From JARRQJ01 sp963761035 (GTDB lineage Bacteria > Pseudomonadota > Gammaproteobacteria > DRLM01), in the NCBI GenBank assembly GCA_963761035.1, contig CAVXFH010000002.1:310001-374000 (forward strand): 64,000 nt of DNA. The letters are read 5' to 3'. Within the stretch, counting starts at the first letter, position 1. The number at the start of each line of letters is the position of its first letter. Of the stretch, positions 18,134 through 25,910 are shown in pieces. The position numbers were made by a program, and so were the translations under genes. Under the pieces are notes generated by a model. That model was not told the origin of the DNA. It searched no databases and worked only from the letters and a program-made list of their open reading frames with translations.

Positions 18134-18544
18134 ATGGGAGTATGGGGAATCGGCATCCTTGATAACGAAGTTGCATGCCAGTTAGCCGTTGCGCTTGAAG
18201 ACTTTGAAGACCTTAGGCTGATTGAGGAAACTTTTGAAAGGGTACTTACTGTTGATCGAGGCTGGCTTGATGAAGCAGACTGCGAGGCCGGCTTGGCGGC
18301 AGCCGAAGTGATTGCCCGCTTACAGGGAAATTGTAACGAAAAAAATCCTTGCGCAATGCTTGTCGATAACTGGATAGTGGGGAGAAACATCGACGTTTCT
18401 CCAAAGCTGGCTAAGAAAGCGGTACGTGTTGTTAATCGTATTTTGTCTGAACGATCAGATCTGATGGAGTCTTGGAAAATCACCGGATTATTTGAGGCGT
18501 GGAAGAAAGACGTTGAGAATCTCCGGTCAAGAATTCGTATTTGA
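18134..18544 (+). CDS. DUF4259 family protein
   Basis: The 136-residue soluble protein starts with the DUF4259 signature MGVWGIGILDNEVACQLAV (family form: MGxWGxGxFDND.A.D). It then has an acidic helical body and the helix GWLDEADCEAGLAAAEVIA with its Arg-Leu-Gln end. The family has no assigned function and is scattered across bacteria as single genes. The ATG at 18134 is chosen over GTG 18119 and ATG 18122 because GGAGG lies just before it and the family motif begins there. It is co-directional with nothing nearby; the terminator at 17932-17972 isolates it from upstream. Confidence 0.82.
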   Translation: MGVWGIGILDNEVACQLAVALEDFEDLRLIEETFERVLTVDRGWLDEADCEAGLAAAEVIARLQGNCNEKNPCAMLVDNWIVGRNIDVSPKLAKKAVRVVNRILSERSDLMESWKITGLFEAWKKDVENLRSRIRI

Positions 18545-18856
18545 CTATATGCTTTAACGACCACTATGGATCGGATGCTGCCAACCAATAATCCACACTC
18601 GCGAATCACCAGTGCTCGGGCGATGATGTCAGGATTTACGAAAGGAACGCATGCGATTCAAGGAATTAAAATGATCATTTGGTAAAGGGATACACACGAA
18701 TTCCTTACTCCTATACCGCCAGACCTGACAATCCTCATCACATGGGTGAGCATACCGTAGTGCAGCCCTTATACATGTATAAACAAAGGTGTGATGGACA
18801 ACCCCTAATCCCATATGGCAAGGTTATCGTTATTTAGACGATCCTATTGTGAAACC
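18545..18856. other. Intergenic, nothing recognised
   Basis: About 310 bases between the DUF4259 gene and the amidotransferase. A minus-strand open frame at 18629-18814 lacks a ribosome-binding site and any family feature. I see no repeat or clear promoter. Confidence 0.4.
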
Positions 18857-19570
18857 ATGAAGCCCGTTTACATCTTCCGACATGTCGCCTGCGAAGGTCC
18901 AGGTTACCTCGGCGAATTTCTAAAGCGCCACGACACTCCATACCGCATCGTCGCTATCGATAATGGGGATACCGTTCCCGCCAGCGTCGAGGCCATGAGC
19001 GGACTGGTGTTCATGGGCGGTCCCATGAGCGTCAACGACACACTGCCATGGCTAGATGCCGAACTCGAATTAATTCGCCAAGCGCGAAACAGCGGTCTTC
19101 CGGTGCTGGGCCATTGTCTTGGAGGACAGCTTATCGCCAAGGCCTTGGGAGCCAAAGTCTATCCCAACCTGGTCAAGGAGATCGGCTGGTATAACGTAAC
19201 TCGGGCCTGCGCTGTTTCGCCATGGCTGAACGAACTGCCCGAGACCTTCGAGTGCTTTCATTGGCATGGTGAGACCTTCGATTTGCCGCCGGGTGCCGTA
19301 CATTTATTCCAAAGCGAACAATGTCGCAATCAAGGATTCGCCTTTGACGCCATGTTGGCCCTGCAATTTCATGTGGAGATGACGGCGAAAATGGTCAGAG
19401 AATGGGCCGATATTAACCGTCAGGAATTGGCCTATCCCAGAAGCGGCGTGCAGTCCTATGAAGCCATAATCAGTGAAGCGGATCTACGTGCCGTGAGACT
19501 CAACGCCGTAGCCGAGGTATTGTACGGCCGGTGGTTAGCCTTGGTGATCAATAAGGCATCGATCAAATAA
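18857..19570 (+). CDS. Class I glutamine amidotransferase domain protein
   Basis: The 237-residue protein is a stand-alone GATase1 domain of the GMP-synthase-like type. The nucleophile elbow is VLGHCLGGQLIAKALG with its Cys, preceded by LVFMGGPMSVND. The catalytic His-Glu pair lies in ALQFHVEMTAKMV, and FHWHGETFDLPPGA is the family motif before it. Such proteins release ammonia from glutamine or gamma-glutamyl substrates, and the partner acceptor is not known here. The start at 18857 fits family N-termini (MKPVYIFRHV); the upstream in-frame start adds 14 unrelated residues. It converges with moaB, with 4 bases between stops. Confidence 0.9.
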   Translation: MKPVYIFRHVACEGPGYLGEFLKRHDTPYRIVAIDNGDTVPASVEAMSGLVFMGGPMSVNDTLPWLDAELELIRQARNSGLPVLGHCLGGQLIAKALGAKVYPNLVKEIGWYNVTRACAVSPWLNELPETFECFHWHGETFDLPPGAVHLFQSEQCRNQGFAFDAMLALQFHVEMTAKMVREWADINRQELAYPRSGVQSYEAIISEADLRAVRLNAVAEVLYGRWLALVINKASIK

Positions 19571-19574
19571 TCGT

Positions 19575-20105
19575 TTATTCCATTTTCAACCGTGGCAATA
19601 GCTGCACGAAATTGCAGGGTCTAGTGCGGTTGTCCAACTGAGCTCTGATGATGTTATCCCACGCCAAACGACAGGCGTTTGTGGATCCGGGGATACAAAA
19701 AATAAAGGTGCCGTTAGCGATACCGGCAACTACCCGCGACTGTACTGTCGATGTGCCAATCTCTTGATAAGAAAGTGAACGAAATAGTTCGCCAAATCCG
19801 TCGATAGTTTTATCCAGCAGCGGTAAAATTGCCTCCGGTGTATGATCGCGCTCGGTCAATCCGGTACCGCCTGTCACAATCACTATCTGTATGCCGGGAT
19901 CTGCGATCCACCTGGATACTAGGGCACGAATTTGATAAATTTTGTCAGGTAAGATTACTTTCTCGCCCAATCGATGTCCCGCCTCGCCAAGTCTGTCCGC
20001 CAATAAACGGCCAGAGGTATCGGTTTCCTCGCTGCGGGTGTCCGACACCGTGAGAATCGCAACGTTGACGGAAAGAAATGACACTGCCTCAGTTGAGTCT
20101 GTCAC
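19575..20105 (-). CDS. moaB: Molybdenum cofactor biosynthesis protein MoaB
   Basis: At 176 residues this is a complete MoaB/MogA-type molybdopterin adenylyltransferase fold. It has VAILTVSDTRSEETDTSG at the N-terminus, the binding signature VIVTGGTGLTERDHTPEA, and the end region RVVAGIANGTFIFCIPGST. In the pathway it activates molybdopterin with ATP before MoeA inserts metal (Mog activity); many MoaB proteins are inactive paralogues. The start appears to be GTG at 20105 with a weak GGTGA upstream. It lies alone and converges with the amidotransferase gene. Confidence 0.94.
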   Translation of the reverse strand: MTDSTEAVSFLSVNVAILTVSDTRSEETDTSGRLLADRLGEAGHRLGEKVILPDKIYQIRALVSRWIADPGIQIVIVTGGTGLTERDHTPEAILPLLDKTIDGFGELFRSLSYQEIGTSTVQSRVVAGIANGTFIFCIPGSTNACRLAWDNIIRAQLDNRTRPCNFVQLLPRLKME

Positions 20106-20154
20106 ATGTCACCGTATTTACCATGGTTATTAATATCCAACAAACGAGATGAGC

Positions 20155-21510
20155 TTATCCCTTGCTGGCAGCACGCAATTGCTGCAACCAGCGCCGTGCC
20201 TCTTTTTCCACATCCGGGTAACGAGTCGCCGTCTCGACGGCAATCAGAGCCTGCTCGGTGTGCCCCAAATAATAATGAGATACGCCGAGCAATAACTGGG
20301 CACGACCGGGACTGGTTAGCTGCCCCTTTTTTAAGGCCGCGGCCATAGCGGCAGCGGCAGCCTGCCATTTCTCTTGCTGTATATATATCTGGCCCAGGAG
20401 GAAATCCGCATTACCGGAAGACTTGGCTTGCTTGGCCGCCTCGATATACCCTTGTTCAGCCTTATCCAATTCATGGGCTTGTTGCCAGCTTTGCGCCAGG
20501 AGCAGCCAATCGTCTTCATCCCCCTTTATTCGCCCATCGTGTAAGGCGGTATCAAGTAAATCCGCCGACTTGAACGGTGCGCCGAGATAAAGATACAGCC
20601 TAGCCAGGTACCCAATATCCTTTGCCTCGCACAATCCCGCGTTGCAAGAGAGCGCGAGCGCCGCCGCGGCCTTATTATCGTCATGCATTTGCCGATAGGC
20701 GGCGGCAAGCTGCTGCCAGAATACCCTGTCATCAGGATAGAGCGCCAATCCCTGTTGCAGCACGCCCACCATCTCCGCATTGTGGCCCCACTGCTGATAT
20801 GTTGCCGCGAGGAGTTGCAACCAGGATTTCTCGGGACGCGCCTCAGCGGCGATGGCCTGTTTGAATTGCGCGGTCGCCTTGGCGTAGTCTTGTTTATGCA
20901 GATAAGCATTGCCGAGCAATGCGCGCATCTGTGGCCGAATGTCATTGCTCGCCACCTGTTTCATCCAATCCTCCAGGACAGCAATACCTTTATCATATTG
21001 CTCCGTGGCGATATAGAGTTGCCCCAGGTTCTGCATCACGGCGAACGCCGTTTCTTTCGGGAGCGCTTTGAATGACAAAGATTCTTCAAAGGCCTCGGCC
21101 GCCTTGTGATAATCGCTCATCGAGGCATAGGCATAGCCGAGGTTTTGATGCAGCACCGCGTTTTCATAGTTGTTGTAAGAATCGCTGTGGGCATCGAGTG
21201 CCTCAAGACGCGCCACTGCCTCGTTGAACTGATTCTTCTCCAACAATGCATGTACTGCCCCCAACGATCGTCCCAATTCCTCGCTAATGAACATCCCCGA
21301 ATCGCCGGTATCACCGCCACCCCCCGACGGCCCCGAGGAATATTCATCGTCGCCGCCGTGTGCAAAAGCTGCTCTAGCTCCGTACACCAATACCACTGCC
21401 CACAAAAATAATGTGAATATCCTGATGATACGCGAGCCCGTTCCGCGGAGCGGAGCGTGCTCATTCTTCTGCAAAGGCCGCATTGTATGAGCAATATCGA
21501 ATAGGCTCAT
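20155..21510 (-). CDS. TPR-repeat protein of the TonB2-type operon
   Basis: The 451-residue protein has an N-terminal membrane anchor or signal (FTLFLWAVVLVYGARAAFA) followed by a Gly/Ser-rich linker. About ten tetratricopeptide repeats cover the rest (for example NLGYAYASMSDYHKAAEAF and LGNAYLHKQDYAKATAQF). TPR proteins close TonB2/TtpC operons in Vibrio, Shewanella and relatives, and probably organise the periplasmic side of the complex. Its ATG overlaps the exbD stop by 4 bases, so it is the last gene of a translationally coupled set. Confidence 0.88.
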   Translation of the reverse strand: MSLFDIAHTMRPLQKNEHAPLRGTGSRIIRIFTLFLWAVVLVYGARAAFAHGGDDEYSSGPSGGGGDTGDSGMFISEELGRSLGAVHALLEKNQFNEAVARLEALDAHSDSYNNYENAVLHQNLGYAYASMSDYHKAAEAFEESLSFKALPKETAFAVMQNLGQLYIATEQYDKGIAVLEDWMKQVASNDIRPQMRALLGNAYLHKQDYAKATAQFKQAIAAEARPEKSWLQLLAATYQQWGHNAEMVGVLQQGLALYPDDRVFWQQLAAAYRQMHDDNKAAAALALSCNAGLCEAKDIGYLARLYLYLGAPFKSADLLDTALHDGRIKGDEDDWLLLAQSWQQAHELDKAEQGYIEAAKQAKSSGNADFLLGQIYIQQEKWQAAAAAMAAALKKGQLTSPGRAQLLLGVSHYYLGHTEQALIAVETATRYPDVEKEARRWLQQLRAASKG

Positions 21511-21908
21511 TGGTTTTCAACCGCAATTAAAAAACGCTCGGCGCCCGCCTGCCGAGCATTGAGCATAGCCTGCACGACAATGCCTTGGGCGACCTTGGTA
21601 TCCGCGGCCACTATGACACTGTGATCCTGCCCTTCAAGCAAGGGCTTTAGTACGGACGCCAACGTGTTTAATGTAACCGGGATTTGATTCACGAGAATCT
21701 GGCCATCTTGAGTAATGGCCAAGGTAGCCGGACGATCGGCATCAACACGGGAAGCGGACCCTCTCGGCAAATTGATCCCCAATGAGTCGATATGCTTCAT
21801 AGATAATGCTGCCAACATAAATGTCACTAGCAAAAAGAACATCACATCGATCATGGGAATGATTTCAATACGTCCACGATTATATCGTCTAGCTCTAGGC
21901 AGTTTCAT
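21507..21908 (-). CDS. exbD: ExbD/TolR-type biopolymer transport protein
   Basis: The 133-residue inner-membrane protein has a basic cytoplasmic start, the charged-residue helix IEIIPMIDVMFFLLVTFML with the essential Asp, and a periplasmic domain ending LLEGQDHSVIVAADTKVAQG and AGAERFLIAVE. With ExbB it forms the proton-driven motor for TonB. The start at 21908 is chosen by homology and a GGAG upstream; it overlaps the exbB end by 14 bases. The family C-terminus is intact. Confidence 0.93.
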   Translation of the reverse strand: MKLPRARRYNRGRIEIIPMIDVMFFLLVTFMLAALSMKHIDSLGINLPRGSASRVDADRPATLAITQDGQILVNQIPVTLNTLASVLKPLLEGQDHSVIVAADTKVAQGIVVQAMLNARQAGAERFLIAVENQ

Positions 21909-22548
21909 GGCTCGACTCCAATTCATAATGATCCATTTGAATACGGGTAACCAGCCGAGTTCCAAGCCGCTCCATCTCGTCCAGTGTCTGCGATTGCAGG
22001 CGGGAAAAATAGTTGAATCCAAACAGCGAGAACAGCGCAATCACAATGCCCAGGGCCGTGGCGATTAGCGCCTGCGCGACGCCGCCGGTGATGCCGGTTG
22101 GATTGACCAAACCATGGCTGCCGAACAGATTGAATGAACCGATCATCCCGATGATCGTGCCCAGCAACCCCAATAGTGGCGCCGCTGTAACCGTGGTATC
22201 CAAGGCCCACATTCCTCTACCCAACACCTTTTCAATAAGACCGGACTCATCCGATGCACGGGACTCTACCCACCAGACGGGTCGCGTTCGGTTTGTCGCA
22301 ATGATATGAAAGAATCTGACGAAAATATTTTTCGAGTCCAACATCTTCATCATCTTTTCCAATTCACCCCAGGAAAATTCATAACTTTCTATGATATCGC
22401 GCAATGAATCCGTCAAGCGCGCATAGCGCCAATAGGTATATCCCCGGTCCGAGATGATCACTAACGACAAAATAGACAGCGCGATCAGCGGATATACCAT
22501 GGCGCCGCCGACGCTAAGATTTTCGAGTAAATGCTCTATAACATTCAT
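21895..22548 (-). CDS. exbB: ExbB/MotA/TolQ-type proton channel protein
   Basis: The 217-residue protein has three membrane helices in the ExbB pattern: an N-terminal one (GGAMVYPLIALSILSLVIISD) and a later pair. The conserved pore region reads LDTTVTAAPLLGLLGTIIGMIGSF and GVAQALIATALGIVIALFSL. It supplies proton flow for TonB energisation. AGGAG lies ahead of the ATG. It corresponds in length to the compact ExbB2 of TonB2 operons, not to the long TtpC, whose N-terminal half is found in the preceding gene. Confidence 0.93.
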   Translation of the reverse strand: MNVIEHLLENLSVGGAMVYPLIALSILSLVIISDRGYTYWRYARLTDSLRDIIESYEFSWGELEKMMKMLDSKNIFVRFFHIIATNRTRPVWWVESRASDESGLIEKVLGRGMWALDTTVTAAPLLGLLGTIIGMIGSFNLFGSHGLVNPTGITGGVAQALIATALGIVIALFSLFGFNYFSRLQSQTLDEMERLGTRLVTRIQMDHYELESSHETA

Positions 22549-22592
22549 GAGGTTTGTATCTCCTATGCGCTTTGAAACTTATACTTGGTTTA

Positions 22593-24089
22593 TTAATTCC
22601 GCGGATTAAAGTCGAAACGCTGCCGTGCAAGCCTGGGTACCGGTTGGCCGTTTACCAGTTTGGGCTTGAATCGCCAACTCAAAATTGCCTGGATAGCCGC
22701 TTGGTCGAAAATTTTCGGCGGATCCGATTTGACTACCGTCGGATTCTGCGCCCTGCCTAGCTCATTAATGGTAAATTCCAGGATCACCATTCCTCCAATA
22801 TGCATCATCGCGGCGCGTATCGGATAAATGGGAGGAATTTGAACCAAAGGTTGAACCTCATTATCGAATAACATCTTCGATCCGGGAGAAAGACTGCCAA
22901 GCATGGGACTTCCCGCTAAGCGTAAATCCGAGCTCAACTTCGGCATCGACATGAGTGAAGGCACGGACGGCATTAGATCGGCCTGCTGCAGCGCCAAGCG
23001 CTCCGGCACGGGCAAAACCTCCGGGTGCGGTTTCATTTCGGGCAACACGTCCCGCTTAGGCATTTCGGGATTCTCTTTGACTTCCGGCTGGACGATTTCC
23101 ACATCCGCGTAGCTTACGGGCTGTGCGAAATCGCCAAAAAATACCTTGAACATGTTGGACATGAGGATAACGATGCCAAAGGAGAACAATGCCGCACCCA
23201 CTGTCGACCTTAAGTATCGGATGCGTCCAGCACCGATCGGCACAAGCAGCCCTATAAACCCAATCCCCAGCGACAGTAATCCGACAACATGGCCTTGGAC
23301 TACCCCTGCGGCGAAATCGCGCGCGTTCATGATGGCGTTAAGACTAGCGCCTGCGGTAGGATCAATCCCCACAACGTGGTAGCCATTAGCGGCTCCTTCC
23401 AAATTCGCAGCCTCAATAGACCCGGAGAGGTTGTCGAGCGCGGACAGTTCGCGTTTATCAGGAAGATATTCGAGGTAACGCCCTTCAGCAAGAAGATCAA
23501 AGGCACCCACCCGGGTGACCGTGAGTGGTTTTTCATGATTGGCGGATATCGTCACAGAGGTCTGGAATCGCACCACCTTCCCGGATTCAGTCATCTCCTG
23601 CTGCATAATTCGCCATAATTGCTCAACCTGCTCAACTGAAGGGAGTGCGGAATTGTCCGCCAATTTGTCGGTTATTTCGTCCCTGCCCGGATACTGAGCT
23701 GATATCAGGGATTCATGAAGCACCCCCGTCGTTTCGATCGCCGCCTGCCGCACTGCGGCAAAAAATGTGGATAGGGAGGCGGAACGGCGCGCGAGCTGGC
23801 TGCGCAGCTGCTCGAGCTTTATCTTGTTACCCGTGAATTCGTTCTTGAGCTGATCCTCCCGCCGATGTTCTTGATCCAGCATCTTTTTCAATTCCTGGAC
23901 CTGGGCTTGCAGTTTATCCCTCGCCGCCTGAAACCGTTTCTCGCGCTGCTGGTCAACGGTCCGCGTTTGCTGAAGATCCTGTTGCGCCTGCTGATAGAGT
24001 TTCTCCAGAGGCGGTTGCGCCTCATCGGCCCGGCCCAAAGGCAGCAGGAACAATCCGATCAATATCGCCGCGAAATGCCGTTTATTCAT
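22593..24089 (-). CDS. TtpC N-terminal half fused to TonB (chimeric TonB-system protein)
   Basis: The 498-residue protein combines two normally separate proteins. Residues 1-20 form a signal peptide; 25-105 form a coiled coil; 150-262 match the periplasmic part of TtpC-type ExbB-like proteins (KVVRFQTSVTISANHEKPLT, GRYLEYLP). Residues 264-288 are the first TtpC membrane helix. The proton-channel domain expected next is absent. Residues 291-316 instead look like a TonB anchor helix (GAALFSFGIVILMSNMF), followed by a Pro/Glu/Lys-rich linker (MKPHPEVLPVPER) and a TonB C-terminal domain (about 412-498). A two-helix hairpin would place both soluble parts in the periplasm, so topology is consistent. 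The start overlaps the DUF3450 gene by 8 bases. Confidence 0.82.
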   Translation of the reverse strand: MNKRHFAAILIGLFLLPLGRADEAQPPLEKLYQQAQQDLQQTRTVDQQREKRFQAARDKLQAQVQELKKMLDQEHRREDQLKNEFTGNKIKLEQLRSQLARRSASLSTFFAAVRQAAIETTGVLHESLISAQYPGRDEITDKLADNSALPSVEQVEQLWRIMQQEMTESGKVVRFQTSVTISANHEKPLTVTRVGAFDLLAEGRYLEYLPDKRELSALDNLSGSIEAANLEGAANGYHVVGIDPTAGASLNAIMNARDFAAGVVQGHVVGLLSLGIGFIGLLVPIGAGRIRYLRSTVGAALFSFGIVILMSNMFKVFFGDFAQPVSYADVEIVQPEVKENPEMPKRDVLPEMKPHPEVLPVPERLALQQADLMPSVPSLMSMPKLSSDLRLAGSPMLGSLSPGSKMLFDNEVQPLVQIPPIYPIRAAMMHIGGMVILEFTINELGRAQNPTVVKSDPPKIFDQAAIQAILSWRFKPKLVNGQPVPRLARQRFDFNPRN

Positions 24090-24873
24090 TGGCCGAAACC
24101 GGCACCGGTACATCGATTAAATCTGGCGCGGCTTCTTTACGCGTGATGCGCAGGCCATGCTCCACGGCACGGCTATACTCGGTCCCCGCTGCAACCCAGC
24201 GATGCTGCTGGTTGTCCCAGTATCCAGTATCCTTACCATCCAGGGTTCGATATAACAATGCGACACGCCCCACGCGGAGAAAATCCACCTGGCGCTCGTT
24301 GTCGTTCTCCCCCAGCTTCCCGCGATAGGCCGCGATGCCCCGGTCATAACTCATCTCAATCTGGTAAGCTATCATCACCCGCCTGAACTTTTCCGCGATG
24401 GAGAGGGTGGCGTCATCCATCATGGCGTGCAGCTGCTGAAGGCGCTCTTGGCGTTTCTCCGTCAGAAATGGCAAATCCGCTTTCACAAACGCATCAAGCG
24501 CGACAAGCATATGCTGCACGAGGGGTTGTATCTGACGCTCAGTGGTATCGATGTCCTTGAGCTGTTGCTCAAGCGACGAAGATTCCTGTTGCTGAGCGGT
24601 CACCAGCTTTCCCACTTGGTCGTTATAGACCCGCAGGTTGTCCAGCTCCGCCAGGGAATTTTTGTAACGGGCGGCCAGCTCATCGGTCTGATCCGCGAGT
24701 TTGTCGATCCTGGCTTGCGACTGCGCTGCCTCTTGCTGGGACTGGGCTTGTAAATTCAAGGAACGGTCCAGCGGCGCGGCTGAGGAAATAACCGGCATCA
24801 AGGCTAAACAGGCGATCACAAGTATGCGGCGCGCTATTATCTCTTCTTTATCTCGAACCATTTCACTCACCAT
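24082..24873 (-). CDS. DUF3450 family periplasmic coiled-coil protein
   Basis: The 263-residue protein has a signal peptide (RILVIACLALMPVISSAAP), a long coiled coil over residues 40-105 (SQARIDKLADQTDELAARYK) and the DUF3450 core (IQPLVQHMLVALDAFVKADL, GEFRR-like EKFRRVMIAYQIEMSYDR, VGRVALLYRTLDGKDTGYWD). DUF3450 proteins are the first gene of TonB2/TtpC operons in gammaproteobacteria and are thought to act in the periplasm with TtpC. Here it leads the operon and overlaps the TtpC-TonB fusion, supporting a joint role. Confidence 0.9.
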   Translation of the reverse strand: MVSEMVRDKEEIIARRILVIACLALMPVISSAAPLDRSLNLQAQSQQEAAQSQARIDKLADQTDELAARYKNSLAELDNLRVYNDQVGKLVTAQQQESSSLEQQLKDIDTTERQIQPLVQHMLVALDAFVKADLPFLTEKRQERLQQLHAMMDDATLSIAEKFRRVMIAYQIEMSYDRGIAAYRGKLGENDNERQVDFLRVGRVALLYRTLDGKDTGYWDNQQHRWVAAGTEYSRAVEHGLRITRKEAAPDLIDVPVPVSANE

Positions 24874-25910
24874 TTTGACGTATACGCTTTCCAGCGGGAA
24901 GAGGGGTAAATGCTAGTTGGAAAACATCGCTCACACTCCGCAACTTATAAACTCCACTCAAATGAAACTTGGCGGCGCTTCCTCTAACATCAACCGCCCG
25001 CACTACTATTTCGCCATTACTACAAGGCGCCTCTGTCGATTATGCTTAAGCCATAAGTTATCAGTCGGCAATATCATCACCCAAGGCATTGGGCAAGCTC
25101 AAGCCCAACATTCCGACCTCGTCAAATGCTATCCTGCCCGGCCATTCCGCCCCGTGGATCCATGCGTAAGCCCACTGTTATCCATAGCACGATGGGGTAA
25201 AGCCTAACAAACCTGTAAATAATAACCCACTGGATACTTCAGTAGGGAAATTAACGGTCAAGACACCAAATATTCAAGCATTAAGGCTTCAACGGCGCAT
25301 TCAATGCGCGGTACATCCTCATTCTGAATAGCGTCCTCGGTCATTCCAGGTCGGTGAAGAACTACGCTAACGAGCGATAATGGGTGTCGTTGTCTAGGCT
25401 GCTACGGCAGTTTTGTTTGAACATCAACTTCCGTTATGCCGCCGTCCCCAGGGAGCCGACTTAGGATCGAGATTCAAGGTTTTATAAGGTCTAGACCATA
25501 AACCCCCTGGAAGCTTGTGATGAGTTTGGGTCCCGACATCCGTGGTAGTGTTGCCAGTGGCCGGACATCAGACTCAGCAACTTACTATCCTTTTGAATCA
25601 GGGATGCCACCCTGTATCATTACTCCCATAGCAAAGCGAGGGTATTTTGATGGGTAGCCACATTCACGAGCTAAAGGCAGCTTTACTTTGATGTGTTGTT
25701 AAATGGCGTCGGACAATGTACAAATCTCCGGCACACCGAGCTGCAAACGTAATGCGGGAAGGATCGCGAAGGCATCTGACATTTGCCGAAGCCTTCGCAA
25801 CTCCCCCCGCAAGTCGTTTCATCAGGTACCGTTATCATAGCCTACAACAATGGGTATTATTAAGAACCCAACAATTTCTTAAACCTTGGTTAGCCGGCGC
25901 CGCCGCTCCA
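24874..25910. other. About 1 kb intergenic, no supported gene
   Basis: Between the TonB operon and the receptor gene I find no frame with a ribosome-binding site and family features. The plus-strand frames at 24917-25207 and 25716-26153 look non-coding; the second runs antisense into the receptor. An 8-base inverted repeat (GCGAAGGC/GCCTTCGC) at about 25766-25801 has no T-run on its plus-strand side. The stretch may hold older debris that I cannot identify. Confidence 0.4.

Noticed and set aside
18629..18814. Minus-strand 61-codon ORF before the amidotransferase
   Set aside because: No start signal and no family resemblance.
24917..25207. 96-codon plus-strand ORF in the 1-kb gap
   Set aside because: No good start signal, no recognisable motif; composition looks non-coding.
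25766..25801. Inverted repeat GCGAAGGC/GCCTTCGC
   Set aside because: Stem is good but the loop is long and no T-run follows on the plus strand, so I do not call it a terminator.
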